A stretch of DNA of 64,000 bases from Chinchilla lanigera (lineage: Eukaryota > Chordata > Mammalia > Rodentia > Chinchillidae): assembly GCF_000276665.1 (NCBI RefSeq), contig NW_004955435.1:895163-959162 (forward strand), read 5' to 3'. The first letter of the stretch is position 1, and every line of letters starts with the position of its first letter. The notes below the pieces were generated by a model. That model ran no database searches. It was not told the DNA's origin and saw nothing but the letters and a program-made list of their open reading frames with translations. Shown piece by piece: positions 21,000-32,039 of this stretch. Position numbers and translations under genes: made by a program.

Positions 21000-21440
21000 T
21001 TGTCCTTAGCCTCTGTTCAGCCCCTCTGGTCAGGCACTCCTAGTAGGCTGGTTTCCTACAGTGTCCATATTCCGTCTTTGTACATCAGAGCTTCTGATTT
21101 CCCAGTTTTTAGACTTCAGCATTTACATTAGCGTCACCTACCACCGTTCCCCAACCCTGGTCACAGACCTTCAGCCTCACACCCAGAGTTACCGTCAGGT
21201 TTTCTAGTCCTCATTTTTACAGACTCCATCTGACTATATTATTGATCTCCCCACCCCAGTTTTCCAGCTTACAGAGGGCATCGTGTGAAACTTCCTACCC
21301 TCCATAACCACAGGAGCCAATTTCCATAGTCTCCTTCTACACATATATAAATGTATATGTATGTAAAAATTTATACTATTGATTCTATTTCTCTGTAAAG
21401 CTCTAATACATATATTTTCATAAATAACTGTGAAGAATAG
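21000..21440 (+). repeat. Probable ERVL-type LTR, 3' part
   Basis: 'TTCCAGCTTACAGAGGGCATCGTG', then 'CCATAACCACAGGAGCCAATTT', a TATATA stretch, and TTGATTCTATTTCTCTG ending in '..CTCTAATACAT' reproduce the 3' half of MLT2-type LTRs. The 5' half is not recognisable. Confidence 0.5.
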
Positions 21441-23104
21441 AAGTAATCTGTATAAACGCAACCAGTTGCAGTTGAGATAACAATTGCACCAAAAAACTGG
21501 TATCTGATTGAGTTTCTAGTCCTTCAATTCCCTCTGGTTCAAATCAATGCACTCTTATTAATCACTTACTTTACTACTAACATTTAATAATTGTTACCAA
21601 AAATTGATGACGTATGAACAAAATCACCCTTTCCTTAGCATGTATTATAATTCCATGAAGTCATCCACATTCAATTTCTATTTGTTATGCAAGATTTCTT
21701 CCTTCTCCCATGACTGTTTAATCACCCTGAGCATCAGAATTGTTTACCAGCTTGCATATGGAAGGTGTAACAACCAGATTCAACGAAGTTGTCACAAAAG
21801 TGATGGTCTTTGAATTATGTGTTGAAACAATGGGGGGGGCATAATTAGCAAAGACATGGGCAAAACAAAGCTCCGAAAAGTAAAATAATATCAAACTGGG
21901 GGAACTGCATGACCTATGAGATAAGTACATTTAAACTACGTGAGTGACATCTAGGCTAAAGATGAAGATTTTGAGTTAATGATCTCATTAAAATCATGAG
22001 AATAAATATAATCTTTGCATAGGAATGAAAAAGAAATGTTCAAAAAATCACGAGTCCTGTGAACATGCAGGGTAAATGTGAAGTCAGTTTAAGGATATAT
22101 AGAAAATGATTGGAGCAGAAGCATCAAGAAAGCATGATAGGTCTCTGTGTAGAACTGGACTGAGGAATATAGCAATTTCTGCAAGTAGACTCTGCTTGTT
22201 ATTATACTGCATCTGGTGTCTAGAATGTTATATCTTAGTAACCAAAGAAAGAATGTGTAGAAAAAAGAACTTACCAAGACGAGAGGAAAATTGGGAGAAC
22301 TGATCCAGCTATCACAGGGAGTTTTGGAGAGGATAACATTATGTGCTAAAACGGGATGGAAAAGAAAAGTTGCTAATTCTGAGGATGGTGTTCAGCATGT
22401 GGGAGTGGTGAAACCAGGAAATGCAACTAACATCCTGCTATTGGTAAATATTTTGAGAGTCAAGTATCTTAGTAACTATTGTTGAGAATTTCATTCACAT
22501 ATGGCAAAATCACAGCAGGCAACCGGGGATGTAGAAATAGTCTCACTTTGGAGAATTTTCCAAAACTAGGCAGCATATGGTTTTTCTTCTTGTGAAGATT
22601 TTTTTGTACAGTTTAAGTCCACCTACAAATCCCGTCCTGAGGTTAAGAAAGGGAAGTCTGTGGGGCAGTGATTCCTCCCTTGACTGTTCTCTGTCTGTCT
22701 GCTCTCCGTCTTATTGGACTCGGGTCAGCTATGTACTCTTGGAAAAATATCCTTGGAGCCACATTTTAAGTTGCATGTCAGGTTCAAAGGAAGGGAAAAA
22801 AGTATCAGCAACCAACTAGACAAGTTATATTATTTACTGTAGCAAAAGTCACCAGTGTCCCTATGGTTTGAGGACTAACGGTGAGTCCATTAATACACTG
22901 TTCTTTTTAGTAAGTTTTCAATTCAGATGTAACGCTTTAGCCCATCTCTAGTAGTTAAAACTTAGTCACACAGTGGCGTCCTTGAACATTAAAAATTATA
23001 TTCTCTGAAGTTACTTTGCAATATTAGAATTAAAATATAAATCTATTTATAGAAACATTTATAATCTTTATTAAGAATTTAAAATATTCTATCTTGTTGA
23101 CAAT
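21441..23104. other. Unassigned sequence
   Basis: About 1.7 kb of AT-rich DNA; short frames on both strands carry no domain. No confident repeat. Confidence 0.45.
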
Positions 23105-23825
23105 CACTTCACTTATTACTTCATTCATTAATTCAAAAACTTATTGATTGAATGTGTGCAATGAAATGGAGGTTCCTAGGATAAAGTGAGGAGCAAAGCA
23201 GATGAAGTAACCTTGGAACAATGCACTTTACATAGAGGCTGGGGGCAAATAATAAATAAAATCAGTAAATTAAAAATGCATAAGAAGGTGACAAGTGCTT
23301 TAGAAATAAGTAAACTGAGAGTAGAGGAGAGGGTACTAAGGGATTGTGAGGGCCTGGAGTCTGGCTCCAGTTTTACCGAGAGCCATGGAGAGGAGTCTAT
23401 ATCAAGATACGCTTGAAGAGTGACCTGCACCAACAAATCATGCAGGCACATGGAGGAAGAGCAAACCCCTGGAAATGAATTTTGCTGATGTGTTTGAAAA
23501 ACAGTGAGCTAGCCAGGGCAACTGGAATGGAGCTTGCAGCAAATGAAAAAAAAAAAAAAAAGGAAATCAAATGAGAAAAATAAGGCAGAGTGTGTACATT
23601 TTTATGCTACATCTGTTAATAATTGATTAGAGAGACATTGATGAAGTTAGGAAAGCTAGTTAGCAGGCTATGGCAACAATGTGGGTGATGGATGATGGTG
23701 TTAGTGATGGATATGTGAGTTACCGGGTAAAGGGTGCATTTCAGAGCAGAACTAATAGACATTTCTGATGTCAGTGATGGTATACAGTAAGGCATTTGAT
23801 GTACACAACTAGAAAAAAGGAACAG

Positions 23826-23977
23826 GGCTGGGGATTTAGCTCAGCGGCAAAAGCGCCTGCCTGGCAAGCGCAAGGTCNNNNNNNNNNNNNNNNNNNNNNN
23901 NNNNNNNNNNNNNNNNNNNNNNNNNNNNNNNNNNNNNNNNNNNNNNNNNNNNNNNNNNNNNNNNNNNNNNNNNNNNN
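23826..23977 (+). repeat. Young ID SINE, 3' part replaced by an assembly gap
   Basis: GGGCTGGGGATTTAGCTCAG starts the element; 52 bases are readable before 100 N (23878-23977). A duplication AAAAAAGGAACAG occurs at 23813-23825 and 23978-23990, so the gap swallows the ID tail. The readable part matches the other young IDs. Confidence 0.9.
23878..23977. other. Assembly gap, 100 N
   Basis: Exactly 100 N, a conventional placeholder length, so the true size is unknown. From the other ID copies, about 30-60 bp including the A tail would suffice. Confidence 0.99.
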
Positions 23978-24633
23978 AAAAAAGGAACAGTCATCAGTTA
24001 ACATGAAGGAAACTGGATCAGGCCAGAAAGAGGAGAGACAGCAGGGATTTTATTTTGGTGCATGTGAAGCTTGACATTTCAATTGAACAAATGGAAATGA
24101 GGATAATTCATTTGGACAAATACCTCTGAAATTCAAGGCCACGGTCCAGGGTGGACATATCAATGGGGAGCTATCAACATTTTGATGATATTTCAAGCAG
24201 TCCTATTAGGTGAAGCAACCGGAAATGTGGGTTTAGATAGGGAAGCGGTCCAAGAATGAGCATCCGTCCTTTAGATATCGGGCTGACAAATGTAAGGAAG
24301 GTTAAGAAGTGCCGGTGAAGTAAAGGTAAATATGAACACCAAGTGAGGGTAAATTTTTCAGCAAGAATGAATGGCTAGCTTGCCAGGTGCTGCCAAAAGC
24401 TCACACGAAGTGAGAACACAGAATTGCCTACAGAACTTAGCAACATGCAGTAAGAATTTCTGCGTGGCAATAATTGCTCCTGTTCTTGAGAACAAGATGC
24501 TGTGCTTAAGTTATTCTACTGGTCCTTCGCAATTTACTATTGGATTAAACTGTTGTGGTGGTGTCTTTCAGGAATGGTTAGAGGTTTCTGGGGGTAGTGG
24601 TGGTTCTGACTGCACATAAGAATGTATTTCCCA

Positions 24634-24727
24634 GGCAGGGAATGGGGGCACATATCTGTAATCCCAGTACTTTTGATATTGAGGAAAAAAATCATGAGTT
24701 TGAACCAGCTTGTCTCAAAGAAAAAAA
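24634..24727 (+). repeat. Degenerate B1-like SINE
   Basis: 'GGGGGCACATATCTGTAATCCCAGTAC' then 'TTGAGG', 'TCATGAGTTTGAACCAGC' and 'GTCTCAAAGAAAAAAAC' follow B1 order. GAATGTATTTC upstream and GAATGTGTTTC downstream look like a decayed target-site duplication. Confidence 0.68.
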
Positions 24728-24734
24728 CCCAAAA

Positions 24735-25084
24735 ATGAATGTGTTTCTTTAATGTTAATATTTCATGGTAAATTGTATTTTTATTTTATTACCTCTGCAT
24801 GAGGTACAACTAATGTAAATTAGACTTCCTGTATAGAGTAATGTATCTGTTACTCAAAATGTTTTCTCATTCCTGCTCAGAATCTATCCTACTCCCATAC
24901 CCAGTATTCATGGGTTGGTTTTCTGCCACTATAGATTAATTTTTAGTTAGCACAAACGTTCACCATTTCTAGAAACTGTAATTCCTTTGTAAAGATCTGA
25001 ATGTTGATCTGATATCACTTTTAGTCAGATGAACTTTCTATAATGTTCTTTATAGTAGCTCTCTGCTGATGATATATTACCACA
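24735..25084. other. Unassigned sequence
   Basis: AT-rich; nothing recognised. Confidence 0.4.
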
Positions 25085-26010
25085 GCTTTTGTTTCTCTGA
25101 AAAAGATTTTTCTTGATATTACCTTGAAGGGTCTTTTCTTTGGGTGCTGGGTTCTAGGCTGGCAGTTCTGCCTTTCTGTCGCACTTTCTGGGTTGTTCCT
25201 TGTGTTCTGCGCTGCATCACTTTTTAGAAGTGTGCGATCGTTGTGCTCGCTGTTTTCTCCGTAGCGTGTCCTCTTCAGCTGCTCTTCAGATTTTCTCTTT
25301 CTAACCAGATTTCAACAATTGGACTGTGAGGAACTTCGTTGTAGGTCTTTTATGTTTATCCTGCTTTAGGGTCTTTGAGCTTCGTGAATCTGTGGGTTTG
25401 CACTCTCATCAAATTTGAAAAGATTTTTGTCATTATTTCTCCAAATATTTTGCTAACTCCCTCTTTCTGGGACTAAAAGTACATATGTTAGAACGCTTGA
25501 CATGATTCCACATGTCACCAATGGTCTGTTCATTTTGTGATTCTTTCCTTTCTCTGTTCTACGGTTTTCTTACCATTGCCGAGCATTTAAGTTCACTGAT
25601 CTTTCCTGTGGTATATACAGTAATCTGCTGTTCATCTTATCACTGGTTTTTGAGATTTTTTAATCTTTACAAATTTTCTTTAATTCTTTTCATATGTTTT
25701 CATTTCTCTCTTTGTTAATTTTTTCCCTGTGAATCCTTGATTGTATTTGTAATAGATGTTTAGTGTCATTGTTAGATTCATGTGATTTGTCCTTTCTTTG
25801 ACTGGGTCTATTAACATACTGCTCCCTGATTAGGGGACATTTTTCTGTTTATTTGTACATCTCTTAAGTTTTATTGAATAATGTATACTGTGAATATCAA
25901 TTTGTTATATACCTGTATTTTGTTTGCTTTCAAAAACAAATGGAAGTTTATTTTAATATTCAGTTAGGTTTCTTATAAGTTAGTGTGACTTTTTTTCCTT
26001 AAATATTAGT
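25085..26010 (-). mobile_element. Old LINE-1/HAL1 relic, antisense (ORF1-side region)
   Basis: Antisense text such as 'TTTGAGCTTCGTGAATCTGTGGG', 'TCATTATTTCTCCAAATATTT', 'GACATGATTCCACATGTCACC' and 'AAGTTCACTGATCTTTCCTGTGG' is the familiar antisense of old mammalian L1 (L1M or HAL1) ORF1. Diverged and without open frames. Confidence 0.65.
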
Positions 26011-26249
26011 GTGATTTAAAAAAGTTAATTTCCTTACAAAAAGTTTTGTTTAGTTTTTAGGAAACTAAAAATTTTTTCCTTACAAAATAGTGTAACTTAC
26101 TTGTTTTTAGCTTAATTGGGATAAATCTGGAGAATAGTCTGTCTTATAGGGCTAGCGAGGCACATTTCTACACAGTGACCACTGTGAGATCTTTCTCCTG
26201 AGTATCATGACTAAGATATCATTTCCTTCTCAACACCTCACTTCAGACC

Positions 26250-27460
26250 TTAATTCATTTGGTTTTAAAAAGATAGACTTTTTAGAGCAACTTTAGGTTT
26301 ATAAAGAATTGTTTGATCCACAATCCATTTTGAGCTGGTTTTTGAGAAATTTACAAAAGCTGTGTAAAAATTTGTGTTTTTGTGTGTGGATTTGCAATTG
26401 TTCTTGTGAGGTTATTTTGGAAAAAAATAATACTTTTTCAATTGGATTACCTGTCTTACTTTTTCAAAGATCTATTGACTAAGGCTTTTGTATTTTTTCT
26501 TCTATGTCATGTTAGCAGTTCTGGGCTTCTTACCTTTTCCTATAAACTTTACAGGAAATCTGTTAATATCCACAAAATCAGCTGCTAAGCTTCTGCCTGA
26601 GACTGTGTTAATCTATAGGTCAAGTGAGGAGGAACTGACATCTTAACAACCTTGCATTTTCCTACAAATACCTCTTCATTTATTTAGAAGGTATTTGATT
26701 TCCTTCATCAGAGTGTTATAATTTTTTGTATAGATCATGCACCTTGTATTTCATTAAGTTCATACTTGTTTCATTCACTTATTTATTTTTGGTGATACTG
26801 CAAAATGTGTCATTTTAATATTCCAGTTTTTCATTGCAGAAGCGTAAGAAAGTAATTCTTTTGACATATTGTCTTTTTTATCTCTCAATCTTGTCTCAAT
26901 TGCTCATGAGTTTACAAATTTTATTTTTGTACTTGGTTCTTTAGGGTTTCCTACATAGAAAATTATGTAATCTGTGAACAAACACAGCTTTATTTCATTC
27001 CTAGTCTATATGCCTTTTATTTTATTGTCTTGTTTTATTGCATTAACTCAGATGTTTAATAGAAGTGGTAAGAGGGGATATCCTCTGACTGTACTTTATA
27101 TTATGAGGAAAAAAAATCTATTTTTCTCCATTAAGTATAATGCTAACTTAAGGGTTTTGGTAGAATTTAAAAATCAAATTTACAAGGTTTCTATTTCTAG
27201 TTTTCTAAGAGTTTTTATTGTGAGTTAGTATTGGATTTTTCAAAAGATTTTTCTCCTTTAATCTGATGTAGTAGATTTCATTAATTGCTTTTATTAATCT
27301 AGTTTTGACACATGAAGCCTTGATTTCCTCACCTGTGGTGGAAATTAATCCTTGTTCTATAATCCATATCTTCTAAACTTGTTTTAAATTACTTTCTATG
27401 TCAGCAAATACATTTAGTATCATTTTTGAAAGGACAGTAATTCATTAAAGATATGTACCA
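26250..27460 (-). pseudogene. Old LINE-1 ORF2 relic, antisense
   Basis: The antisense ORF2 reverse-transcriptase/C-terminal text runs in L1 order: 'ATCCATTTTGAGCTGGTTTT', 'TCAAAGATCTATTGACTAAGG', 'GGTATTTGATTTCCTTCATC', 'AAGTGGTAAGAGGGGATATCC' and 'TTAAGGGTTTTGGTAGAATTT'. ORF2p is the L1 endonuclease/reverse transcriptase. Here no frame survives beyond about 80 codons and the catalytic motifs are not readable. Ancient and fragmentary. Confidence 0.7.
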
Positions 27461-27466
27461 TATTAG

Positions 27467-27795
27467 TCTATTTTTCATCACTGGGACACACTATCTGACA
27501 CTCACAACTATATAAAGACAGGTTTGATTTGGCTGATGGTTTCAAACTATCATTTCCATGGCTGGCTGGCTTGAAGGAATATGGCGGAAGGGGTTGGCAG
27601 AGGAGCGCTGCTCACCTCGTAGTGGCTGGGAGGCAGAGCAGGAGAGCAGTGCTAGAGAGGAGAGCCCCGGGAACCAGCAAAGACCCCAACTCATGCCTCC
27701 GTGGCTTCTTTCACACACTCCGAAGTGTGCTTTCCTAAGTCTTTTGGGACCTTCCAAACCAACCAAGTTGACAATTAAGCTGAACCATTACAGTC
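27467..27795 (-). repeat. ERVL-class LTR or LTR-like repeat, antisense
   Basis: Minus strand begins TGTAATGGTTCAGCTTAATT then GTCAACTTGGTTGG, the LTR opening seen also at 20237. The far end (TCTATTTTTCATCACTGGGAC) parallels the end of the LTR at 10650. The middle is GC-rich with several CpGs, which gives spurious open frames on both strands (27529-27830). Confidence 0.55.
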
Positions 27796-27829
27796 TTGAT
27801 TTAAATAGTATTTTATTAGTGAACTTTTA

Positions 27830-28080
27830 GTTTTATATAATTTTTCATTGTCATAAATGGTCCTGAAATAACACCATTACACATTCATATTTTTGCTATG
27901 TCTGTTAGTTTTCTTAGTATTAATTCATAGCATGTAATTTTTAGGTCAAAGGATAGAAACAATTTTAAATGTTTTGAGTCATATCATGAGAAACTGTCTT
28001 CCAGAAATAGTGCATGAATTTGAGTCCCATTAACCAATATATTTGCTAGTGAAGTTAATTAACATTACAATTTTTATTCT
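27830..28080 (-). repeat. Old LINE-1 3' region, antisense
   Basis: 'TTTAGGTCAAAGGATAGAAAC' and 'GAAACTGTCTTCCAGAAATAG' match the antisense 'ggatcaaagggtatg...aaattgccttccaaaaag' text of old L1 3' ends. Confidence 0.5.
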
Positions 28081-28439
28081 GAACCAATTTTCTCTACCTA
28101 TCTCCTAGCCCTATGGTCATTCACAAACACTTAAAGGTATCTATCATACAGTGAATATTGTGCCAAAATGAAATTGGATTAAGATGCAATCTTTGTACTC
28201 CAGTGGCTTAGATTCTCATGGAGAATATATAGATACAGATATAGATTATCAAGGTGTGCATAGATACCTAGAGATATGAAGATGTAGACATATATCAAGA
28301 CAGGCCATCCATAGTCCCAGTTATTCAGATACTTTTGAAGTCATAGTTATTATATTAATCAAAAATATGGGCCTTTAAGAAGCCTTACTCAGTGTTAAGG
28401 GATAGGTAAACTAATAGGGCATTAAGAAAACACTGGAGT
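28081..28439. other. Unassigned sequence
   Basis: Contains an imperfect AGATA-type stretch at 28227-28300; nothing else recognised. Confidence 0.4.
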
Positions 28440-29150
28440 TTCCTCAGAAAACTAAAAAGTACAGAAGCAGTATAATCCAGCAATCCCATTCCCGGATATA
28501 TTTCCAAGGGAAAGGAGATCACCGTGTTGTGTGGACGTCTGTGCTCCCCTGTGTGCTCTAGCACTGTTCACAATAATTAAATTCAGAGTCAGCCTAAGAG
28601 TCCATCGTGAATGAGTGAGTAAAAAAGTACAATGTATTTACAGTGGAAAGTTTTTCATTTGCAAAAACATGGATAAACCTGGAGGACGTTATGTTAAACA
28701 AAATGAATCAGACACAGAGAGACAAATTCCATACAGTCTCACTCATACATGGAATTTAAAAATGTTGGTCTCATAAAAGTAGACAGCAGCATGCTGCTTA
28801 CTAGAAAAGAAAGTAGCTCTGAGGGAAGGGAGGCTGGAGTGAAACTAGTAGAAGGACACATAATGATAGAAGGAAAGAATAAGCTCAAGTGATCTATTGT
28901 ACATAGTGATGATTATGGGTAATGATGAACATATTATGTTCTTGAAAATTACTATGAAAGTACATAGTGTTTTCATCATAAAATGGCCAATATGTAAAGT
29001 GATGTATTTGTTAACTACCTAGACATGACCGTCCCACATGTACATAGAATTTGGTATCATGTTGTATACAGTGCTGTATGCATATTGTACAACCTGTTAT
29101 ATATACAATTTTATACGTCAATTTAAAAAATTGAAAACAAAGATTACAAA
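28440..29150 (+). mobile_element. Old LINE-1 3' end, plus strand
   Basis: 'ATCCAGCAATCCCATTCCCGG', 'GCAAAAACATGGATAAACCTGG', 'CAGTCTCACTCATACATGGAA' and the A-rich end near 29130 follow the 3' end of mammalian L1M elements. No coding capacity. Confidence 0.75.
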
Positions 29151-30569
29151 CCACCGAAACAAATGTGTGGTCCTTTGCCAGAGAAGTAGCTGTCTCTGAT
29201 GTTGCTGTGAGCATTTGACAGGCTTCTGGTAACCACTTATTCCAAATATTCCTCAGGGAGATTATAAGTCATCAAGGACACTCAGGTGCACTCCTACTAA
29301 AGATGCTATGGGGCTGATACATGGCTATAACAGCAGAAGAGAAAAAGACCTCTCCGTTCTAAAAATTAAACTTGTTGACATTTGAATTCCAGGAGTTAGT
29401 AAAGGGTAAGCCATGGGATAGCTTAAAAGGGTAAGTCACAATCACCCTAGGCAACAAGAAACATAAGCTATAAAATATATTTATTGAATACAAGTAAACA
29501 TAAGGATCTTCAAAATAGAGGCAATTCCTTCCAAAGTGACTCTGCTGGCAGTTTGTCATCAGATTTTAATAACAACTAGTTTACTTGTAAACCGAAAATT
29601 CTGTTGTAGACATCTACAACCCAGTGAGTTAAATGTGTTTCATTTATAACTGCTCAGTGAACAAGGGGAGAGCCAGGGGCACTCAGGAGTCAGAAAACCT
29701 GCCTTTCTCCTGGAGGTTGTAATTGTAACTACAGGACAAAGAATGAATGAGAAATAGGGCAATGATCGATGAGCAATATACGATAAACACATCACATTGC
29801 TCTTTGTGCCAGGATTTGAATCCCCAACCTAGAGGAGAGGATTATTTTTATAAAGCAAATCGAAGGAGAAAAATTGAAGACACTCACAAATGAACAAAAA
29901 TGCATGTGGAATTCGAATATGCAAATGATAGCTATTTCTTTTGTACACTGTAAACAGAAGAACAGTGTACGTGATCACAGCTGGAATTCACACTGGGGTC
30001 TTCAACAATGCAAGATTAGCAGCCACCTTCAGATGGGGACGCCCCGGCTGCATGCTCTGCACAGCCTTCCTCCTCCCTCTCCCTCCTCTTTCCCTCCAGT
30101 AACCCTTCACGTTAGCTTTCCTTGTTTTCTAAAAAAGCATAAATGAAGCCCAAACCTTCTGTGTAAAGAGAAATACTATAAGGAGGAACAAATACCTAGC
30201 ACTTATTTTTATAAAAGAAGTTTCTTTAAAAATGAGAAGCTCTTCTCCAAACCAGCATCACATCAAAACAGTTATTCTGCATTTCAACGACAATCACTGT
30301 CTTCTGCGTTTTTTGGAGCAGTTGGTATGGCCCTAGTGTTTTGGTGGGTGAGCAACAGGATATATTTTTTTACATTGTTTAATCTTTTTACTCTTGTGCT
30401 TGATTTTTGCATTTTTTTTTGAGTAAATGTCTATCTAATGATGTTGCCACAAGAGTATCTAGCTCTGCAAAATTTGTAAAAAGTATCTATTGCAGGAAAA
30501 TTCTCCTACTTCTAACTGTGATTGATTTGCAATAGTGAGATAAATTATTTTGTTTCATGGTGAAGTCAT
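29151..30569. other. Unassigned sequence
   Basis: About 1.4 kb. The 90-codon frame at 29874-30146 includes a pyrimidine-rich stretch and no domain. Confidence 0.45.
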
Positions 30570-30901
30570 AGGAACAACGCCCCCCCAAAGCATATGTCGG
30601 TGTCATAACCTTGGCGCTGGTAATGGGATCTTATAAGCAAACAATGGAATTATGCTGAGGATCTTGAGTGTTGAGTGGGAGAGCTTGTCTTGGATTGTCC
30701 AGGTTTGTCTTAAATGCCGTCACATATGTGTGAAAAGGCAGAGGGAGTTTGGAAGAGGAGGAGGCAGAGTAACCATGCAGTCAGAGACTGGGATGATGTG
30801 GTTATAAATTAAAGAAACTCTGAAGCCACCCAAAGCTGAAAGATGAAAGGGAGAGACTCCGGGTCTTTCAGAGCAGGATGTGGTTGGTATGTTGATTTTG
30901 G

Positions 30902-31490
30902 GGTTTTTTTTTGTGTTTGTTTTTGTTTTATTTTAAAGATAAAAACTAACAAAATAACAATGAAGACAAAATTAAAACAACACAAAAACAACAAAGATGA
31001 TACGTGACCTCAAAACAAAATGATAGGAATTAACAACGGTTGCTACATTACATACTGCTATCTTCAGCGAAGTTGCTCAGTCCACCAGGCATAAGAATGT
31101 AAGACTGATCAAACAATCAAAGACAGTAAGAAATAATAAAAAAAAAAATACATTGGAAATGACTCAGAGCTTCATCATACAAGATGGTAGGAGTTTGACA
31201 GTGTTTCTTATACTGCATATTGTTGTTTTCAGATCAGTCATTCTGATTACCAGATTCAAGCGTGCAAAATTGGTCAAGAAAAAAGAATTTTTTAGCATTG
31301 ACTGTTCCTTTCAATAAACCACAGACATCAGCAATACACCTATCCCAGCTATCCTTGTATACACATATACATTTTATTTTTCATTTTAAAGAGAAAAGAA
31401 AAAACCAAAATAACAAAAATAAATACATAAACAAAACAGCATAGGATCTCTGGTGTTCACAGCTGTGCAACAGTAAACTTGTGGTGTATT
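30902..31490 (-). mobile_element. LINE-1 3' UTR, antisense, nested in the LTR
   Basis: T-rich start then 'TTTTATTTTAAAGATAAAAAC', 'AATTAACAACGGTTGCTACA', 'TACATACTGCTATCTTCAGC': the same 3' UTR as at 18345 and 58730 but more diverged. A second TTTTAAAGAGAAAAGAAAA segment at 31385 may be a separate L1 3' end or an internal duplication. Confidence 0.68.
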
Positions 31491-31507
31491 TAGATACAAA
31501 ATTTTTG

Positions 31508-31536
31508 TGCTCCTTTGGCAGCACATATAGTAGAGA
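31508..31536 (+). pseudogene. U6 snRNA 5' fragment
   Basis: GTGCTCCTTTGGCAGCACAT followed by ATAGTA matches the first 26-27 nt of U6 (GTGCTCGCTTCGGCAGCACAT then ATACTA) with about four differences. U6 identity stops abruptly and LTR sequence follows. U6 is the catalytic spliceosomal snRNA. Only its 5' stem-loop region is here and no upstream U6-type promoter is apparent, so this is a retrotransposed scrap. Confidence 0.5.
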
Positions 31537-31585
31537 TGAGATTTGTGGTAATTTGTTATATCAGCTATATGAAACTAGTATATAA

Positions 31586-32039
31586 ATGTACATAAATGTT
31601 ACTAGACAAATTTCAGATTCTCTTGAAAATAGACCTCGAGATGGTAGTGTGGGTACCTATGGAGGAGATACAAGCAAGACACTGAAAAAGCAAAACAAGG
31701 CCTTGAGGACCTGGAACCTGTAGGAGACGATCTGTTACCATACTGGTTAGTATTTACGACCAACTATCAAAAGATAAAATGCTGCTTAGCTCAACACTTG
31801 AACTTCTCTGATGACTGCAAGGAAGAAAATCACAGTTGTCCATGAAAAGAGAGAAAGAGACACTGATCTACCCAGTGACATTCCACCCTTGGCTTTCCAT
31901 AATCAAGTCCACTGGCAGCAACACAGTTCCGAGTTGAGCGACTGGCCTCTCAGTCGTGCTTAGAAAACCAAACCTTCCATTATGAGATGTCCTACATTAT
32001 ACACTTACTTTTTTTTTGCAGTACTGATAATAGAACCCT
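31586..32039. other. Unassigned sequence
   Basis: About 450 bp, less AT-rich than its neighbours. No protein family recognised in any frame. Confidence 0.4.

Larger units (their letters stand above)
23105..24370 (+). repeat. L2 LINE 3' portion, interrupted by a young ID
   Basis: Plus-strand L2 landmarks in order: 'AATAATAAATAAAATCAGTAA', 'GTGACAAGTGCTTTAGAAAT', 'GAGCTAGCCAGGGCAACTGGA', then (after the nested ID) 'CATGTGAAGCTTGACATTTC' and 'AGGTGAAGCAACCGG'. The order follows the L2 3' consensus I remember. Diverged, ancient, non-functional. The ID plus the 100-N gap lie inside it. Confidence 0.6.
30570..31585 (+). repeat. MLT1-like MaLR LTR, split by an L1 insertion
   Basis: Left part 30570-30901: 'CCCCCCAAAGCATATGTCGG', 'GATCTTATAAGCAAAC', 'GTATGTTGATTTTGG', in the order expected of an MLT1-type LTR. 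Right part 31538-31580: 'GATTTGTGGTAATTTGTTATATCAGC' and 'GAAACTAGTAT', the conserved LTR end. The L1 3' end (30902-31490) and a U6 fragment lie between. Confidence 0.6.

Noticed and set aside
23771..24074. Open frames across the N block on both strands
   Set aside because: They exist only because the gap is read as unknown residues.
27529..27830. Three overlapping frames on both strands (68-90 codons)
   Set aside because: GC-rich middle of an LTR-like repeat; no domain and mutual shadows.
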